A DNA stretch of 30,772 nucleotides from an uncultured Lachnospiraceae bacterium (GCA_905203555.1 CAJKWK010000031.1:1-30772); one strand, 5' to 3'. Counted from the stretch's first letter, positions 1 through 8,110 are shown. Notes: generated by a model from the sequence alone, not told the origin. Program-made: numbers and translations.

Positions 1-68
1 TTATAACCGAGGCGGTTGGTTTGAAGCTCTGTGGATAAAACTGCGGAAACTCAAGTAAATTTCCTTAC

Positions 69-97
69 TTTACAATGATTTTATTATATAGTATTCT
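69..97 (+). promoter_or_regulatory. putative promoter of nudC
   Basis: TTTACA at 69-74 and TATTCT at 92-97 are separated by 17 bases, giving a plausible vegetative sigma factor promoter about 37 bases ahead of the nudC start codon. The region before it (1-68) shows no gene that I can support. Confidence 0.45.
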
Positions 98-133
98 TAG
101 GTGAGAAACAAGAAAAAGCAGGGGAAGAGAAAC

Positions 134-1000
134 ATGATACAGGATATTGCACCACATAGATATAAGAACAGTTATGAACCGGAAAGACCGGATCGGGACA
201 GCATCGTATTATATTATGAAGAAGGAAAATGTTTCGTACATTTGAATGCAGAAGGTATTTGTTTTCCAACATTTGCAGAAGCGGAGGAACTGAATCCGGA
301 GATTTATGAAGAGTATACATATTTGTTTTCGATTGATGAGGAGAGATATTATTTAGTTTCAAATTTAAACTTGAAACTGCTCTCGAAATATAGAATGGAA
401 AATACAGAAATATTCCGAAGAGAAAAGCCGGGATATCGTGCATTTGCCGGGATTACCGGGTATCAATTATATCGTTGGTATGCGACTCGGCGATATTGTG
501 GAAAGTGTGGTTCCAGAATGAAACCGGATACAAAAGAAAGAATGATGCAGTGTGAAAAATGTGGCAATATGGAGTACCCTAAAATCTGTCCGGCTGTTAT
601 CATTGCTGTGACGGACGGAGATAGAATTTTGATGTCCAAGTATGCCGGCCGAACACATAAAAAATATGCACTTCTGGCAGGATTTACAGAGATCGGTGAA
701 ACTGCGGAGGAAACGGTAAAAAGAGAAGTGATGGAAGAAGTGGGGCTGCGTGTGAAAAATATCCGATATTATAAAAGCCAGCCGTGGTCTTTTACAGACA
801 CACTGTTACTCGGGTTTTATTGTGATCTGGACGGAGAGGACAATATTACTTTGGATAGAGAGGAGCTGGTTTTGGCAGAGTGGTTTGAGCGGGATGAAAT
901 TCCAGAGATGACTTCTCACGATAGCTTGACAAATGAGATGATGATGCAGTTTAAATATGGAAAAGAGACTAAGAAAGGTGGCTCAGAAAATAGAGTGTAA
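134..1000 (+). CDS. nudC: NudC-type NAD(+)/NADH pyrophosphatase (Nudix hydrolase with zinc ribbon)
   Basis: This enzyme family hydrolyses NAD(H) to NMN(H) plus AMP, and in some bacteria removes NAD caps from RNA; it is cytosolic. The 288-residue protein has the family's order of parts: a variable N-terminal domain (about 1-110), a four-cysteine zinc ribbon (C122, C125, C140, C143), then the Nudix domain with a complete Nudix box (G183, E189, R197, E198, E201, E202, G204). The NudC-specific SQPW motif follows at 215-218 (SQPWSF), which separates NudC from other Nudix enzymes. I chose ATG at 134 because AGGGGAAGAG lies just upstream; an in-frame GTG at 101 has no ribosome binding site and would sit almost on the transcription start. 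It appears to be a single-gene unit, because a new promoter precedes the next gene. The family assignment is firm; which substrate (free NADH or NAD-RNA) matters in this organism is unknown. Confidence 0.93.
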   Translation: MIQDIAPHRYKNSYEPERPDRDSIVLYYEEGKCFVHLNAEGICFPTFAEAEELNPEIYEEYTYLFSIDEERYYLVSNLNLKLLSKYRMENTEIFRREKPGYRAFAGITGYQLYRWYATRRYCGKCGSRMKPDTKERMMQCEKCGNMEYPKICPAVIIAVTDGDRILMSKYAGRTHKKYALLAGFTEIGETAEETVKREVMEEVGLRVKNIRYYKSQPWSFTDTLLLGFYCDLDGEDNITLDREELVLAEWFERDEIPEMTSHDSLTNEMMMQFKYGKETKKGGSENRV

Positions 1001-1004
1001 ACAG

Positions 1005-1033
1005 TTGTAAAATAATGCGGGATAGAGTAGAAT
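1005..1033 (+). promoter_or_regulatory. putative promoter of the bacteriohemerythrin gene
   Basis: TTGTAA at 1005-1010 and TAGAAT at 1028-1033 with a 17-base spacer lie immediately after the nudC stop codon and about 42 bases before the hemerythrin start codon. Confidence 0.45.
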
Positions 1034-1075
1034 AAGAAATAGAGCTGAACAGAAAGTCAATAGGAGGAAGAGATA

Positions 1076-1498
1076 ATGAGAGCAGAATTTGATGATTCTT
1101 TGGTAACAGGCAATGAGATGATTGATGCACAGCATAAAGAATTGATTGGCAAGATTAACAATCTTCTGGAGAGCTGTGAATTGGGAAAGGATAAAATCAC
1201 TGCAGTTAAGACATTGGAATATTTAGCAGATTATACGGAATTTCATTTTGGAGAAGAAGAGAAACTTCAAGAAGAGATTGCCTATCCGGGAATCAAGGAG
1301 CATAAAGCAGAGCATAAGAAACTGATTCAGGTTGTAGAAGAACTGCATGAGATGCTGGAGGAGGAAGAAGGACCGACAGCAGCATTTGTAGAGCAGGTCA
1401 ATAAAAACGTGATCGAGTGGCTTTACAAGCATATCAAAGGATTTGACCGTTCTGTTGCAGAGTATAAAAATTTGCGTGGAAATAGTGAAATGCTGTAA
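1076..1498 (+). CDS. bacteriohemerythrin (di-iron O2-binding protein)
   Basis: A 140-residue single-domain hemerythrin, a four-helix bundle that holds two irons and binds O2 reversibly; in anaerobes such proteins are thought to scavenge or sense oxygen. All seven family iron ligands are present and correctly spaced: H20, H57, E61 (HxxxE), H76, H80 (HxxxH), H119 and D124 (HxxxxD). There is no signal peptide or fused signalling domain, so it is a free cytosolic form. The start ATG at 1076 follows AGGAGGAAGAG at optimal distance. It stands alone with its own promoter and a hairpin downstream, so it is probably monocistronic. The fold and metal site are near certain; the physiological role is inferred. 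Confidence 0.93.
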   Translation: MRAEFDDSLVTGNEMIDAQHKELIGKINNLLESCELGKDKITAVKTLEYLADYTEFHFGEEEKLQEEIAYPGIKEHKAEHKKLIQVVEELHEMLEEEEGPTAAFVEQVNKNVIEWLYKHIKGFDRSVAEYKNLRGNSEML

Positions 1499-1556
1499 GC
1501 CAGTTGCATAATATGTCAAAGGGATGTGAAAAACAAGTCTAAAATCTCGAAATATA

Positions 1557-1585
1557 TTGACAATATATGAAAAATCCAATAAACT
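1557..1585 (+). promoter_or_regulatory. putative promoter ahead of the YitT-family gene
   Basis: TTGACA at 1557-1562 and TAAACT at 1580-1585 with a 17-base spacer. Transcription would start near 1592, directly before the hairpin at 1595-1644, so this promoter either reads through that hairpin into the gene at 1712 or the hairpin mainly ends transcription from upstream. Confidence 0.45.
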
Positions 1586-1594
1586 GGATAAAGG

Positions 1595-1644
1595 AAAGAG
1601 CATTTGCGGATTATATCTATATATAATTTGTAGATGCTCTTTTT
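1595..1644 (+). terminator. intrinsic terminator or leader attenuator between hemerythrin and YitT genes
   Basis: Nine-base arms AAAGAGCAT (1595-1603) and ATGCTCTTT (1634-1642) are perfectly complementary and run into five T residues (1640-1644). A second inner AT-rich stem (ATTATA with TATAAT) lies between them, separated by a small internal loop. It can serve as the hemerythrin terminator; its place just after a promoter-like sequence also allows an attenuator role. Confidence 0.6.
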
Positions 1645-1711
1645 GGGAGTAAAGAGAAGAGAACATATTTCAGAATAGCAAGTGTTGTACTGCAGGAAAG
1701 AAGGACGGAGA

Positions 1712-2566
1712 ATGAAGAAAGTAAATTGGAAACGACTGGCATACGATTTGTTTATTGATATATTTGCAGGAATTTTAATTGGAATCGGGGTATATAACTT
1801 TGCGGCAAATTCAGGATTTCCATTGGCAGGTGTGTCCGGTATTGCGTTGATTTTTTATCGTCTGTTTGGACTGCCGATCGGTCTTGGAAGCGTGTTGCTA
1901 AATATACCGATTATACTCGGCTGTTATAAAACATTGGGGAAAGATTTCTTTCTGCGCTCCATGCGTTCTTTGTTAATTTCTTCGCTGTTAACAGATTATA
2001 TTGCACCGCTGTTTCCGGTATATTCCGGGGAGCGGATGCTGTCTGCAATCTGTACCGGAATTATATCAGGCCTTGGGTATGCACTAATCTTTATGAATAA
2101 TTCTTCCACAGCGGGAATGGATTTTGTTTCGGTGGCGATTCGTACGAAAAAACCACATCTTTCTCTTGGAAAAATTGTCTTTATTCTAGATTGTGCAATT
2201 GTTTTATTAGGAGGCTTAGTATTCAAAGATGTTGATGCTACAATCTATGGATTGATCATCAGTTATCTTCTGACCTATGTAATCGATAAGATCATGTATG
2301 GTATTGATGCAGGAAAGATGACCTTTATCATTACGGAAAATGGACAGGCGGTGGTGGATGTGATCGACCACTATATCGAGAGAGGGGCAACAATCCTCCA
2401 TGGACATGGAAGTTATACAAAAAATGAGAAAGAGATTGTGATGTGCGCCTGCAATAATAAGCAGATGTATATTATTAAGAAGTTGATCAAAGAAGTGGAT
2501 GAAAAGGCTTTTATTGTAATTATGGAATCCAATGAAGTTGTAGGAGAAGGATTCAAAGAAGAATAA
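1712..2566 (+). CDS. YitT family membrane protein (DUF161/DUF2179)
   Basis: A 284-residue integral membrane protein of the YitT/YpjC family, whose biochemical function is not established. The first ~200 residues contain several hydrophobic helices, starting with a segment at about 10-30, followed by a repeated membrane unit that includes the NSSTAGMDF stretch typical of the family. The last ~75 residues form a soluble DUF2179 domain (around residues 210-284) with the GRGATxLxGxGxYT-like pattern, here ERGATILHGHGSYT. I start at ATG 1712, preceded by AGGACGGAG; an in-frame GTG at 1682 would add ten residues without support. It is followed by a strong bidirectional terminator and is therefore probably a single-gene transcript. 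Family membership is clear; substrate or partner cannot be read from the sequence. Confidence 0.88.
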   Translation: MKKVNWKRLAYDLFIDIFAGILIGIGVYNFAANSGFPLAGVSGIALIFYRLFGLPIGLGSVLLNIPIILGCYKTLGKDFFLRSMRSLLISSLLTDYIAPLFPVYSGERMLSAICTGIISGLGYALIFMNNSSTAGMDFVSVAIRTKKPHLSLGKIVFILDCAIVLLGGLVFKDVDATIYGLIISYLLTYVIDKIMYGIDAGKMTFIITENGQAVVDVIDHYIERGATILHGHGSYTKNEKEIVMCACNNKQMYIIKKLIKEVDEKAFIVIMESNEVVGEGFKEE

Positions 2567-2612
2567 AATAATCCGGTAAGATGCAGGAATATGCACTTAC
2601 CGGATTATTTTT
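2567..2612. terminator. bidirectional intrinsic terminator
   Basis: Fourteen-base perfectly complementary arms at 2567-2580 and 2596-2609 (core ATCCGGTAAG with CTTACCGGAT) surround a 15-base loop. A/T runs flank both sides, so it can stop the YitT transcript on + and the glnN-purF-amt transcript on -. Confidence 0.85.
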
Positions 2613-2640
2613 ATGATATCTATTTTAGAAAAGAGAAGAC

Positions 2641-4335
2641 TTATTCACCCTGCAGAGCATCATAGCCCTGTTCACCGGTACGGACTTTTACAACATTTTC
2701 CAGACGGTAGATGAAAATCTTTCCATCTCCGATTTTTCCGGTGTAGAGAATCTTACGAGTTGCCTTGATTACGCTGTCAACAGGAACTTTGCTGACAACG
2801 ACTTCTAATTTTAATTTTGGAAGGAGTGCAGCCTCTTCGATTTCAATTCCTCTATAATAATTTGCATGTCCTTTTTGCGTTCCACAGCCCATAACCTGTG
2901 TAATCGTCATACCGGTAATTCCAAGTGCACAAAGCGCATCTTTGAGTTCCATGAAACGAGACTGGTTAAAGATGATTACGACTTTGGTGAGCAAGGCATC
3001 TTTATGAGAAGAAGGTGTTGTAATGTCGGATTTTGATACCTTAACCGGAACCGCCTGCTCAACACTGACCGGTTCGGATTTTGTATCGTTTCCGGTCAGA
3101 ACCATTGGCATAAAATCGGCATAAGAGCTTGCCAGATTGTGCTCTGTGACATCCAGACCTTTTGTTTCTTCTTCTACGCTGGCGCGAAGACCAATCGTGT
3201 GTTTCAGAAGCTGGAATGTGATGATCATCGTTATGGAGACCCAAACGGCAACTGCAATTACGCCGAAAGCCTGTATTCCAAGATAGTTCCAGCCGCCACC
3301 ATAGAGGAGTCCGCCATCCGTAGAGAAGATGCCGACCATCAGAGTACCGACGGCTCCACAGCATCCATGTACACCAATAGCACCTACCGGGTCATCGATT
3401 TTACATACCTTGTCGATAAATTCAATTCCAAAAACAACAACAAAAGCAGCAATTAATCCAATGAAGAAAGATCCAAAAGGATCTACCTGATCACAGCCTG
3501 CGGTAATTGCAACCAGACCGGCGAGAGAACCATTCAATGTCATAGATATATCAGGTTTTTTGTAACGGATCCAGGTAATGATCATAACTGCAACTGTTGA
3601 AGTAGCTGCTGCAAGGTTTGTAGTTACAAAGATATTTCCTGCGGAGTAGATTGCATTACCTTCCATGGAAACAGTGGAACAGCCATTAAAACCGAACCAG
3701 CAGAACCAGAGAATGAAGACGCCGAGTGCACCAAGTGTAAGACTGTGTCCTAAGATTGCACGCGGTTTGCCGTCCTTTGTGTATTTTCCGATACGAGGTC
3801 CGAGAATCTTAGCTCCAATCAGAGCAGAAATACCACCACACATATGTACTGCGCAAGAACCGGCAAAATCATGAAAACCGAGCTGTGCAAGCCAGCCACC
3901 GCCCCAGATCCAGTGTCCGGAAATCGGATATACAATGGCGCTGATGACTGCACTGTAAATACAGTAAGAAATAAACTTCGTACGTTCTGCCATAGCACCG
4001 GATACAATGGTTGCCGCAGTTGCACAAAAGACTGTCTGGAAGATTAAAAATGCCGGGAGTGGAACACCTGCCGGGAGAATAGAAGAATAATCCCCCTGAA
4101 CAAAGAAATCAATTCCGCCAAAATATAAAGAAGAACCTCCAAACATGATTCCAAAACCGGTAAACCAGAATAATGGAGTTCCGATTGCAAAATCCATTAA
4201 GTTTTTCATGATAATATTTCCGGCATTTTTTGCACGTGTAAAACCAGTTTCCACCATTGCAAATCCAGCCTGCATAAAGAATACGAGAGCAGCACCGAGC
4301 AGAACCCATGCTGTGTTAATTCCTGAATAATCCAT
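2641..4335 (-). CDS. amt: ammonium transporter with fused C-terminal PII (GlnK-like) domain
   Basis: A 564-residue fusion. Residues 1 to about 405 are an Amt/Mep/Rh channel for NH4+/NH3 in the cytoplasmic membrane: the twin pore histidines are H164 and H323, with gate-region phenylalanines near F103 and F216 and conserved SGAMAER (112-118) and WFGFN (213-217) segments. A conserved cytosolic Amt tail (about 394-406) leads through a ~40-residue polar linker to a complete PII domain (about 450-564), with the T-loop start GTQKGH (485-490), the B-loop TGKIGDGKIF (532-541) and the C-loop VRTGE (551-555). Normally GlnK is a separate protein that plugs the channel; here the sensor is tethered. The T-loop tyrosine that GlnD uridylylates (Tyr51 of E. 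coli) is I499 here. The gene is last in glnN-purF-amt, 49 bases after purF, with AGGAGG before its ATG. Amt-PII fusions are known in some bacteria; regulation of this one is inferred. Confidence 0.95.
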   Translation of the reverse strand: MDYSGINTAWVLLGAALVFFMQAGFAMVETGFTRAKNAGNIIMKNLMDFAIGTPLFWFTGFGIMFGGSSLYFGGIDFFVQGDYSSILPAGVPLPAFLIFQTVFCATAATIVSGAMAERTKFISYCIYSAVISAIVYPISGHWIWGGGWLAQLGFHDFAGSCAVHMCGGISALIGAKILGPRIGKYTKDGKPRAILGHSLTLGALGVFILWFCWFGFNGCSTVSMEGNAIYSAGNIFVTTNLAAATSTVAVMIITWIRYKKPDISMTLNGSLAGLVAITAGCDQVDPFGSFFIGLIAAFVVVFGIEFIDKVCKIDDPVGAIGVHGCCGAVGTLMVGIFSTDGGLLYGGGWNYLGIQAFGVIAVAVWVSITMIITFQLLKHTIGLRASVEEETKGLDVTEHNLASSYADFMPMVLTGNDTKSEPVSVEQAVPVKVSKSDITTPSSHKDALLTKVVIIFNQSRFMELKDALCALGITGMTITQVMGCGTQKGHANYYRGIEIEEAALLPKLKLEVVVSKVPVDSVIKATRKILYTGKIGDGKIFIYRLENVVKVRTGEQGYDALQGE

Positions 4336-4384
4336 ACGATTTCCTCCTCACTTAATAAATGGATAAAATGTTGTTTATGGGAGA

Positions 4385-5788
4385 TTACAGTGTTACATTG
4401 ATCGGATAATTCTGATCAAAGCAAGCCTGACATAAGGGCAGTTTGTTTACAAGCCCGGACAGATCTTCTACTTTGAGATAGCCCAGTGAATCTGCACCAA
4501 TGATCTGGCGGATTTCTTCCACAGAATGGGAAGAGGCCAGCAGCTGTTTGTTGGACGGAACATCGGTTCCGAAATAACAGGGGTACAGAAACGGCGGGGA
4601 ACTGATTCTTACATGGACACTGCGTGCTCCGGCCTGTTTCAGCAGGCGGATCAGATTGGCAATGGTGGTGCCGCGTACAATGGAATCATCTACCAGAACA
4701 ATCCGTTTTCCTTTTACGGCATCTTTTAAAACACTGAGTTTTAGTCGGACACCGGATTCCCGCTCCTTTTGAGTGGGTTTGATAAAGGTTCTGCCAATGT
4801 AGCTGTTTTTATAAAAAGCAAGGCCAAACGGGATTCCAGAGGCATTTGCATATCCCTGCGCTGCGGTAATTCCGGAATCCGGGACACCGGTAACCAGATC
4901 GGCATCTGCCGGATAGGATCTGGCAAGTGCTTCTCCCGCACGAAGTCTGGACTCGTAGACTGATATGCCATCCAACTGGCTGTCCAGTCTTGCAAAATAA
5001 ATATATTCAAAAATACAATGTGCCTGTTTATTCTGACACAATTGTAGATTGGAAGTGATTCCCTCACGGGAGATGGTAAGAATCTCTCCGGGAAGGATAT
5101 CTCTGACAAATTGAGCTCCAATCGCACTGAGTGCACAGCTCTCGGAAGCAATTACATAGGAATTGTTTCGTTTCCCTAGACAAAGGGGTTTTAATCCAAG
5201 CGGATCGCGTACCCCAATCAGTTTTCTGGGACTTGCAATAACTAAACCATAAGCACCGCGCAGGCGGGATGCTGTTTTTAAGATTGCCTCTTCCACGTTG
5301 TCAGTGTGGACTCTGGCCCGGGCAATCTCGTAGGCAATCAGTTCGGAGTCGGTTGTAGTTTGAAAAATAGCTCCGGTTTGTGCAAGTTCTTCACGAAGTT
5401 CATCCGTATTTATAAGATTTCCATTATGTGCAAGTGCCAGCGTTCCTTTGATGTAGTTTAAAACAAGTGGCTGGGCGTTCTGCAGTGTCGTTTCTCCGGT
5501 TGTGGAGTAGCGAACATGACCGATTCCGAGGTTTCCTTTTAAATGTTGTAACACAGGTTCGGAAAATACCTCGTGGACCAGACCGAGTCCTCGATGTACA
5601 TTCATATTGCCTTTGGGACCGCATGTATCAAAGACTGCGATTCCGCAGGATTCCTGACCACGATGTTGGAGAGAGGAAAGTCCGTAGTAAATGGAATCGG
5701 CTGCGTTTTCGCCGTTGGGATTGAATATGCCAAAAACTCCGCAGGCTTCTTTGATACGTTCTGTTTGATCTTCGTAAGTTTTCATCAT
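4385..5788 (-). CDS. purF: amidophosphoribosyltransferase (PurF, Fe-S type)
   Basis: First committed step of purine synthesis: PRPP plus glutamine gives phosphoribosylamine, glutamate and PPi. The 467-residue protein has an N-terminal class II (Ntn) glutaminase domain whose nucleophile is C16 in ACGVFG, so a 15-residue propeptide must be removed. The phosphoribosyltransferase domain carries the PRPP loop VLVDDSIVRGTT at 364-375. C258, C404, C453 and C456 match the four [4Fe-4S] cluster ligands of the Bacillus subtilis enzyme, which makes this the oxygen-sensitive Fe-S form rather than the E. coli form. It starts 17 bases after the glnN stop codon with AGGAAG upstream, so it is read in the glnN transcript. 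Placing a glutamine-using purine gene between a glutamine synthetase and an ammonium transporter ties purine synthesis to nitrogen supply; there is no other pur gene in the window. Confidence 0.96.
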   Translation of the reverse strand: MMKTYEDQTERIKEACGVFGIFNPNGENAADSIYYGLSSLQHRGQESCGIAVFDTCGPKGNMNVHRGLGLVHEVFSEPVLQHLKGNLGIGHVRYSTTGETTLQNAQPLVLNYIKGTLALAHNGNLINTDELREELAQTGAIFQTTTDSELIAYEIARARVHTDNVEEAILKTASRLRGAYGLVIASPRKLIGVRDPLGLKPLCLGKRNNSYVIASESCALSAIGAQFVRDILPGEILTISREGITSNLQLCQNKQAHCIFEYIYFARLDSQLDGISVYESRLRAGEALARSYPADADLVTGVPDSGITAAQGYANASGIPFGLAFYKNSYIGRTFIKPTQKERESGVRLKLSVLKDAVKGKRIVLVDDSIVRGTTIANLIRLLKQAGARSVHVRISSPPFLYPCYFGTDVPSNKQLLASSHSVEEIRQIIGADSLGYLKVEDLSGLVNKLPLCQACFDQNYPINVTL

Positions 5789-5805
5789 TTATTTCTTCCT
5801 ATGTT

Positions 5806-7911
5806 TTATAATGCAAAAAGTAGTTTGTCATATGTCGGATATTCCAGAAGGGAATCTGGAATCAAAGATTCTGCTGTATTGGCTGCGGTACGCAGTTTTT
5901 CCATTTCAGCTAAAATCTCAGTATGGCAGAACTGTGCTGCCTGCAGTGGTGAATCAATGGTATCTGATTTTTCAAGTAATGCTTGCAGCATAGTGATACC
6001 GGCTGTAATGGTATTGTAGGATGCAGTCAATGTCTGCACCAGCTCTTCTTCAGAAACAACGCTGAGTGAAGGCAGAAACGTTTTTTGGGAAACAGCCTGT
6101 TGTGCGACCTCTCCGGCATACTGACTGACAGCCGGAAGAAAATCTTTTGTCAGCATTTCACTCAAGGTACGTGCTTCAATGCAGATTGTCTTTGTATAGT
6201 TTTCCAACAGAATTTCGTAGCGGGAGAAGATTTCTTCTCTTGTAAAAATGTGGTGTGTGGTAAATAATTTTACATTCTTATCAGAAATAAACTCCGGCAG
6301 ACAATCCGGTGTAGAGACCAGATTGTACAATCCGCGGGCTTTGGCTTCCTCGACCCATGCATCCGAATAACCGTTGCCGTTAAAGATAATTTTTTTATGT
6401 TTGCGGATCGCACGCTTAATAAGTTCATATACGGCTTGTTCCATATCTTCTGGCTTTGTTCCTTCCAGTTCTTTGTAGAATTGTGAAAGCGCTTCTGCAA
6501 CAGCGGTGTTCAGTATGATATTTGGAGTTGCAACGGATGCAGAAGAACCAAGCATACGGAATTCAAATTTATTTCCGGTAAAGGCGAACGGAGACGTACG
6601 GTTCCGATCAGTCGTATCTTTGATAAAATGGGGCAGTACATGCGCACCTGTTTCAAGCTGGACTTTTTCGGATTTTCCAAAATATGTATCGTTTTCAATG
6701 GATTCCAGAACCGCAGTCAATTCATCCCCGAGGAAGATCGACACGATCGCCGGAGGAGCTTCATTGCCGCCGAGACGATGATCATTTCCGGCACTTGCCG
6801 CTGAAATTCTCATCAGATCCGCATATTCATCCACTGCTTTGATAACCGCCATTAGAAATACAAGAAATTGAATGTTCTGTGCAGGTGTGCGGCCTGGATT
6901 CAGCAGATTGACTCCTTCGTTGGTGATCAGAGACCAGTTATTATGTTTGCCGCTTCCATTGATTCCCTCGAACGGTTTCTCATGGAGAAGACATACAAGA
7001 CCATGTTTTTCTGCAACCTTTTTCATAATTTCCATCGTCAGCTGATTGTGATCGACAGCGACATTTGCAGTATCAAAAACAGGAGCAAGTTCATGCTGTG
7101 CAGGAGCTACTTCATTATGTTTCGTCTTTGCCGGAATTCCCAGTTTCCACAGCTCTACATCCAGATCATGCATATAGGCAGAAACTCTCGGTTTTAATGC
7201 TCCGAAGTAATGATCTTCCATTTCCTGTCCTTTTGGAGCGGGTGCACCAAAAAGCGTCCGTCCACAGAAAATCAAATCCTTTCTTTTTTTATAGAACTCT
7301 TTATCCACAAGGAAATATTCCTGTTCAGGTCCGATGGTAGCTGTTACACGTGTGACGGAGTCATTTCCCAACAGCTTGAGAATCTTTACGGATTCTTGAT
7401 TCAGCGCTTCCATAGAACGCAGCAGAGGTGTTTTTTTATCCAGCGCTTCCCCGCTATAGGAACAGAAAGCGGTTGGGATATATAATGTTCCATCCTTAAT
7501 AAAAGCAGGAGAGGTAGGATCCCAGGCTGTATAACCGCGGGCTTCAAAGGTAGCCCGAAGTCCTCCGGATGGGAAACTGGATGCATCCGGTTCGCCTTTT
7601 ACCAGTTCTTTTCCGGAAAAATCCATAATGACTTCTCCCTCACCGGCAGGAGCAATGAAACTATCGTGCTTTTCAGCAGTAAATCCGGTCATTGGCTGAA
7701 ACCAGTGTGTGTAATGGGTAGCACCGTTCTCAACCGCCCATTCTTTCATGGCAACAGCGACCGAGTTGGCAACATCCAGTTCCAGATGCGTATTGTTATC
7801 AATGGTTTTGCGAAGTGCTTTGTACATGTCCTTTGGCAGCTTGCTGCGCATCACCTTGTCACTAAATATCATACTTCCATATAATGTAGGAATCTCTGTT
7901 TTATGGGTCAT
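5806..7911 (-). CDS. glnN: type III glutamine synthetase (GSIII)
   Basis: ATP-dependent synthesis of glutamine from glutamate and ammonium by the large GSIII family found in Bacteroides, some Clostridia and cyanobacteria. The protein is about 701 residues, the usual GSIII length and much longer than GSI. GSIII hallmarks are present: NGSGKHNNWS in the catalytic barrel, the IGPEQEYFL metal-ligand strand, AGNDHRLGGNEAPPA, and FTGNKFEFRMLGSSAS near the ATP site. Two ATGs are possible, 7917 and 7911; AAAGGAG lies only three bases before the first and nine before the second, so I prefer 7911. It is the first gene of glnN-purF-amt, with a near-consensus promoter (8016-8043) and a leader attenuator (7964-8006). 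Together with glnA at 20462 this gives two unrelated GS families in one locus. GlnN is the copy with an unremarkable active site, so it is probably the main glutamine producer. Confidence 0.95.
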   Translation of the reverse strand: MTHKTEIPTLYGSMIFSDKVMRSKLPKDMYKALRKTIDNNTHLELDVANSVAVAMKEWAVENGATHYTHWFQPMTGFTAEKHDSFIAPAGEGEVIMDFSGKELVKGEPDASSFPSGGLRATFEARGYTAWDPTSPAFIKDGTLYIPTAFCSYSGEALDKKTPLLRSMEALNQESVKILKLLGNDSVTRVTATIGPEQEYFLVDKEFYKKRKDLIFCGRTLFGAPAPKGQEMEDHYFGALKPRVSAYMHDLDVELWKLGIPAKTKHNEVAPAQHELAPVFDTANVAVDHNQLTMEIMKKVAEKHGLVCLLHEKPFEGINGSGKHNNWSLITNEGVNLLNPGRTPAQNIQFLVFLMAVIKAVDEYADLMRISAASAGNDHRLGGNEAPPAIVSIFLGDELTAVLESIENDTYFGKSEKVQLETGAHVLPHFIKDTTDRNRTSPFAFTGNKFEFRMLGSSASVATPNIILNTAVAEALSQFYKELEGTKPEDMEQAVYELIKRAIRKHKKIIFNGNGYSDAWVEEAKARGLYNLVSTPDCLPEFISDKNVKLFTTHHIFTREEIFSRYEILLENYTKTICIEARTLSEMLTKDFLPAVSQYAGEVAQQAVSQKTFLPSLSVVSEEELVQTLTASYNTITAGITMLQALLEKSDTIDSPLQAAQFCHTEILAEMEKLRTAANTAESLIPDSLLEYPTYDKLLFAL

Positions 7912-7963
7912 GGTCATAATCTCCTTTCAGTTTTTAAAGCTCACATATCGCATGCATGGCAAC

Positions 7964-8001
7964 AAAAAAAGCGCCTTGGATCAAGAATCCAAAGCGCCTT
8001 T
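7964..8001 (-). terminator. leader terminator (attenuator) of the glnN operon
   Basis: Read on the minus strand, AAAGGCGCTTTGGAT (from 8001) pairs with ATCCAAGGCGCTTT, leaving one bulged G and one G-U pair, and ends in seven T residues (7964-7970). It lies within ~45 bases of the predicted transcription start and ahead of the gene, so it must be bypassed for glnN-purF-amt expression. Confidence 0.8.
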
Positions 8002-8006
8002 GCTTT
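7991..8006 (-). promoter_or_regulatory. hexaloop hairpin, candidate ANTAR target, glnN leader
   Basis: On the minus strand the stem AAAGC/GCTTT encloses the six-base loop AAAGGC (A at 1, G at 4). The loop and 3' arm are the first bases of the terminator's 5' arm, so this hairpin and the terminator exclude each other. This is the layout expected for an ANTAR-stabilised antiterminator; binding itself is inferred. Confidence 0.6.
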
Positions 8007-8015
8007 ATGAGCAGT

Positions 8016-8043
8016 AGTATACTCCAAAAAATCGAGTTGTCAA
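8016..8043 (-). promoter_or_regulatory. promoter of glnN-purF-amt
   Basis: On the minus strand TTGACA (8043-8038) and TATACT (8021-8016) are separated by 16 bases: a full -35 and a five-of-six -10. Predicted start of transcription is near 8009. Its -35 lies 38 bases from the -35 of the divergent carA promoter. Confidence 0.8.
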
Positions 8044-8081
8044 TCCTCTTTTTGAAAATTTTTGGAAAAATAAAAAAACAA

Positions 8082-8110
8082 TTGACAAATAAAAAGACAG
8101 GTTTCATAAT
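8082..8110 (+). promoter_or_regulatory. promoter of carA-carB-pyrG-gltB-gltD
   Basis: TTGACA at 8082-8087 and CATAAT at 8105-8110 with a 17-base spacer; transcription should start near 8117. It is divergent from the glnN promoter across an A/T-rich gap. It is the only strong promoter seen ahead of the five-gene unit. Confidence 0.75.

Noticed and set aside
1..68. Remains of an upstream gene or terminator at the left edge
   Set aside because: Only a four-base ACCG/CGGT stem is visible; too little sequence to call.
5467..6019. Plus-strand open frames across the purF/glnN junction
   Set aside because: They are antisense to purF and the glnN 3' end and show no family resemblance or start signals.
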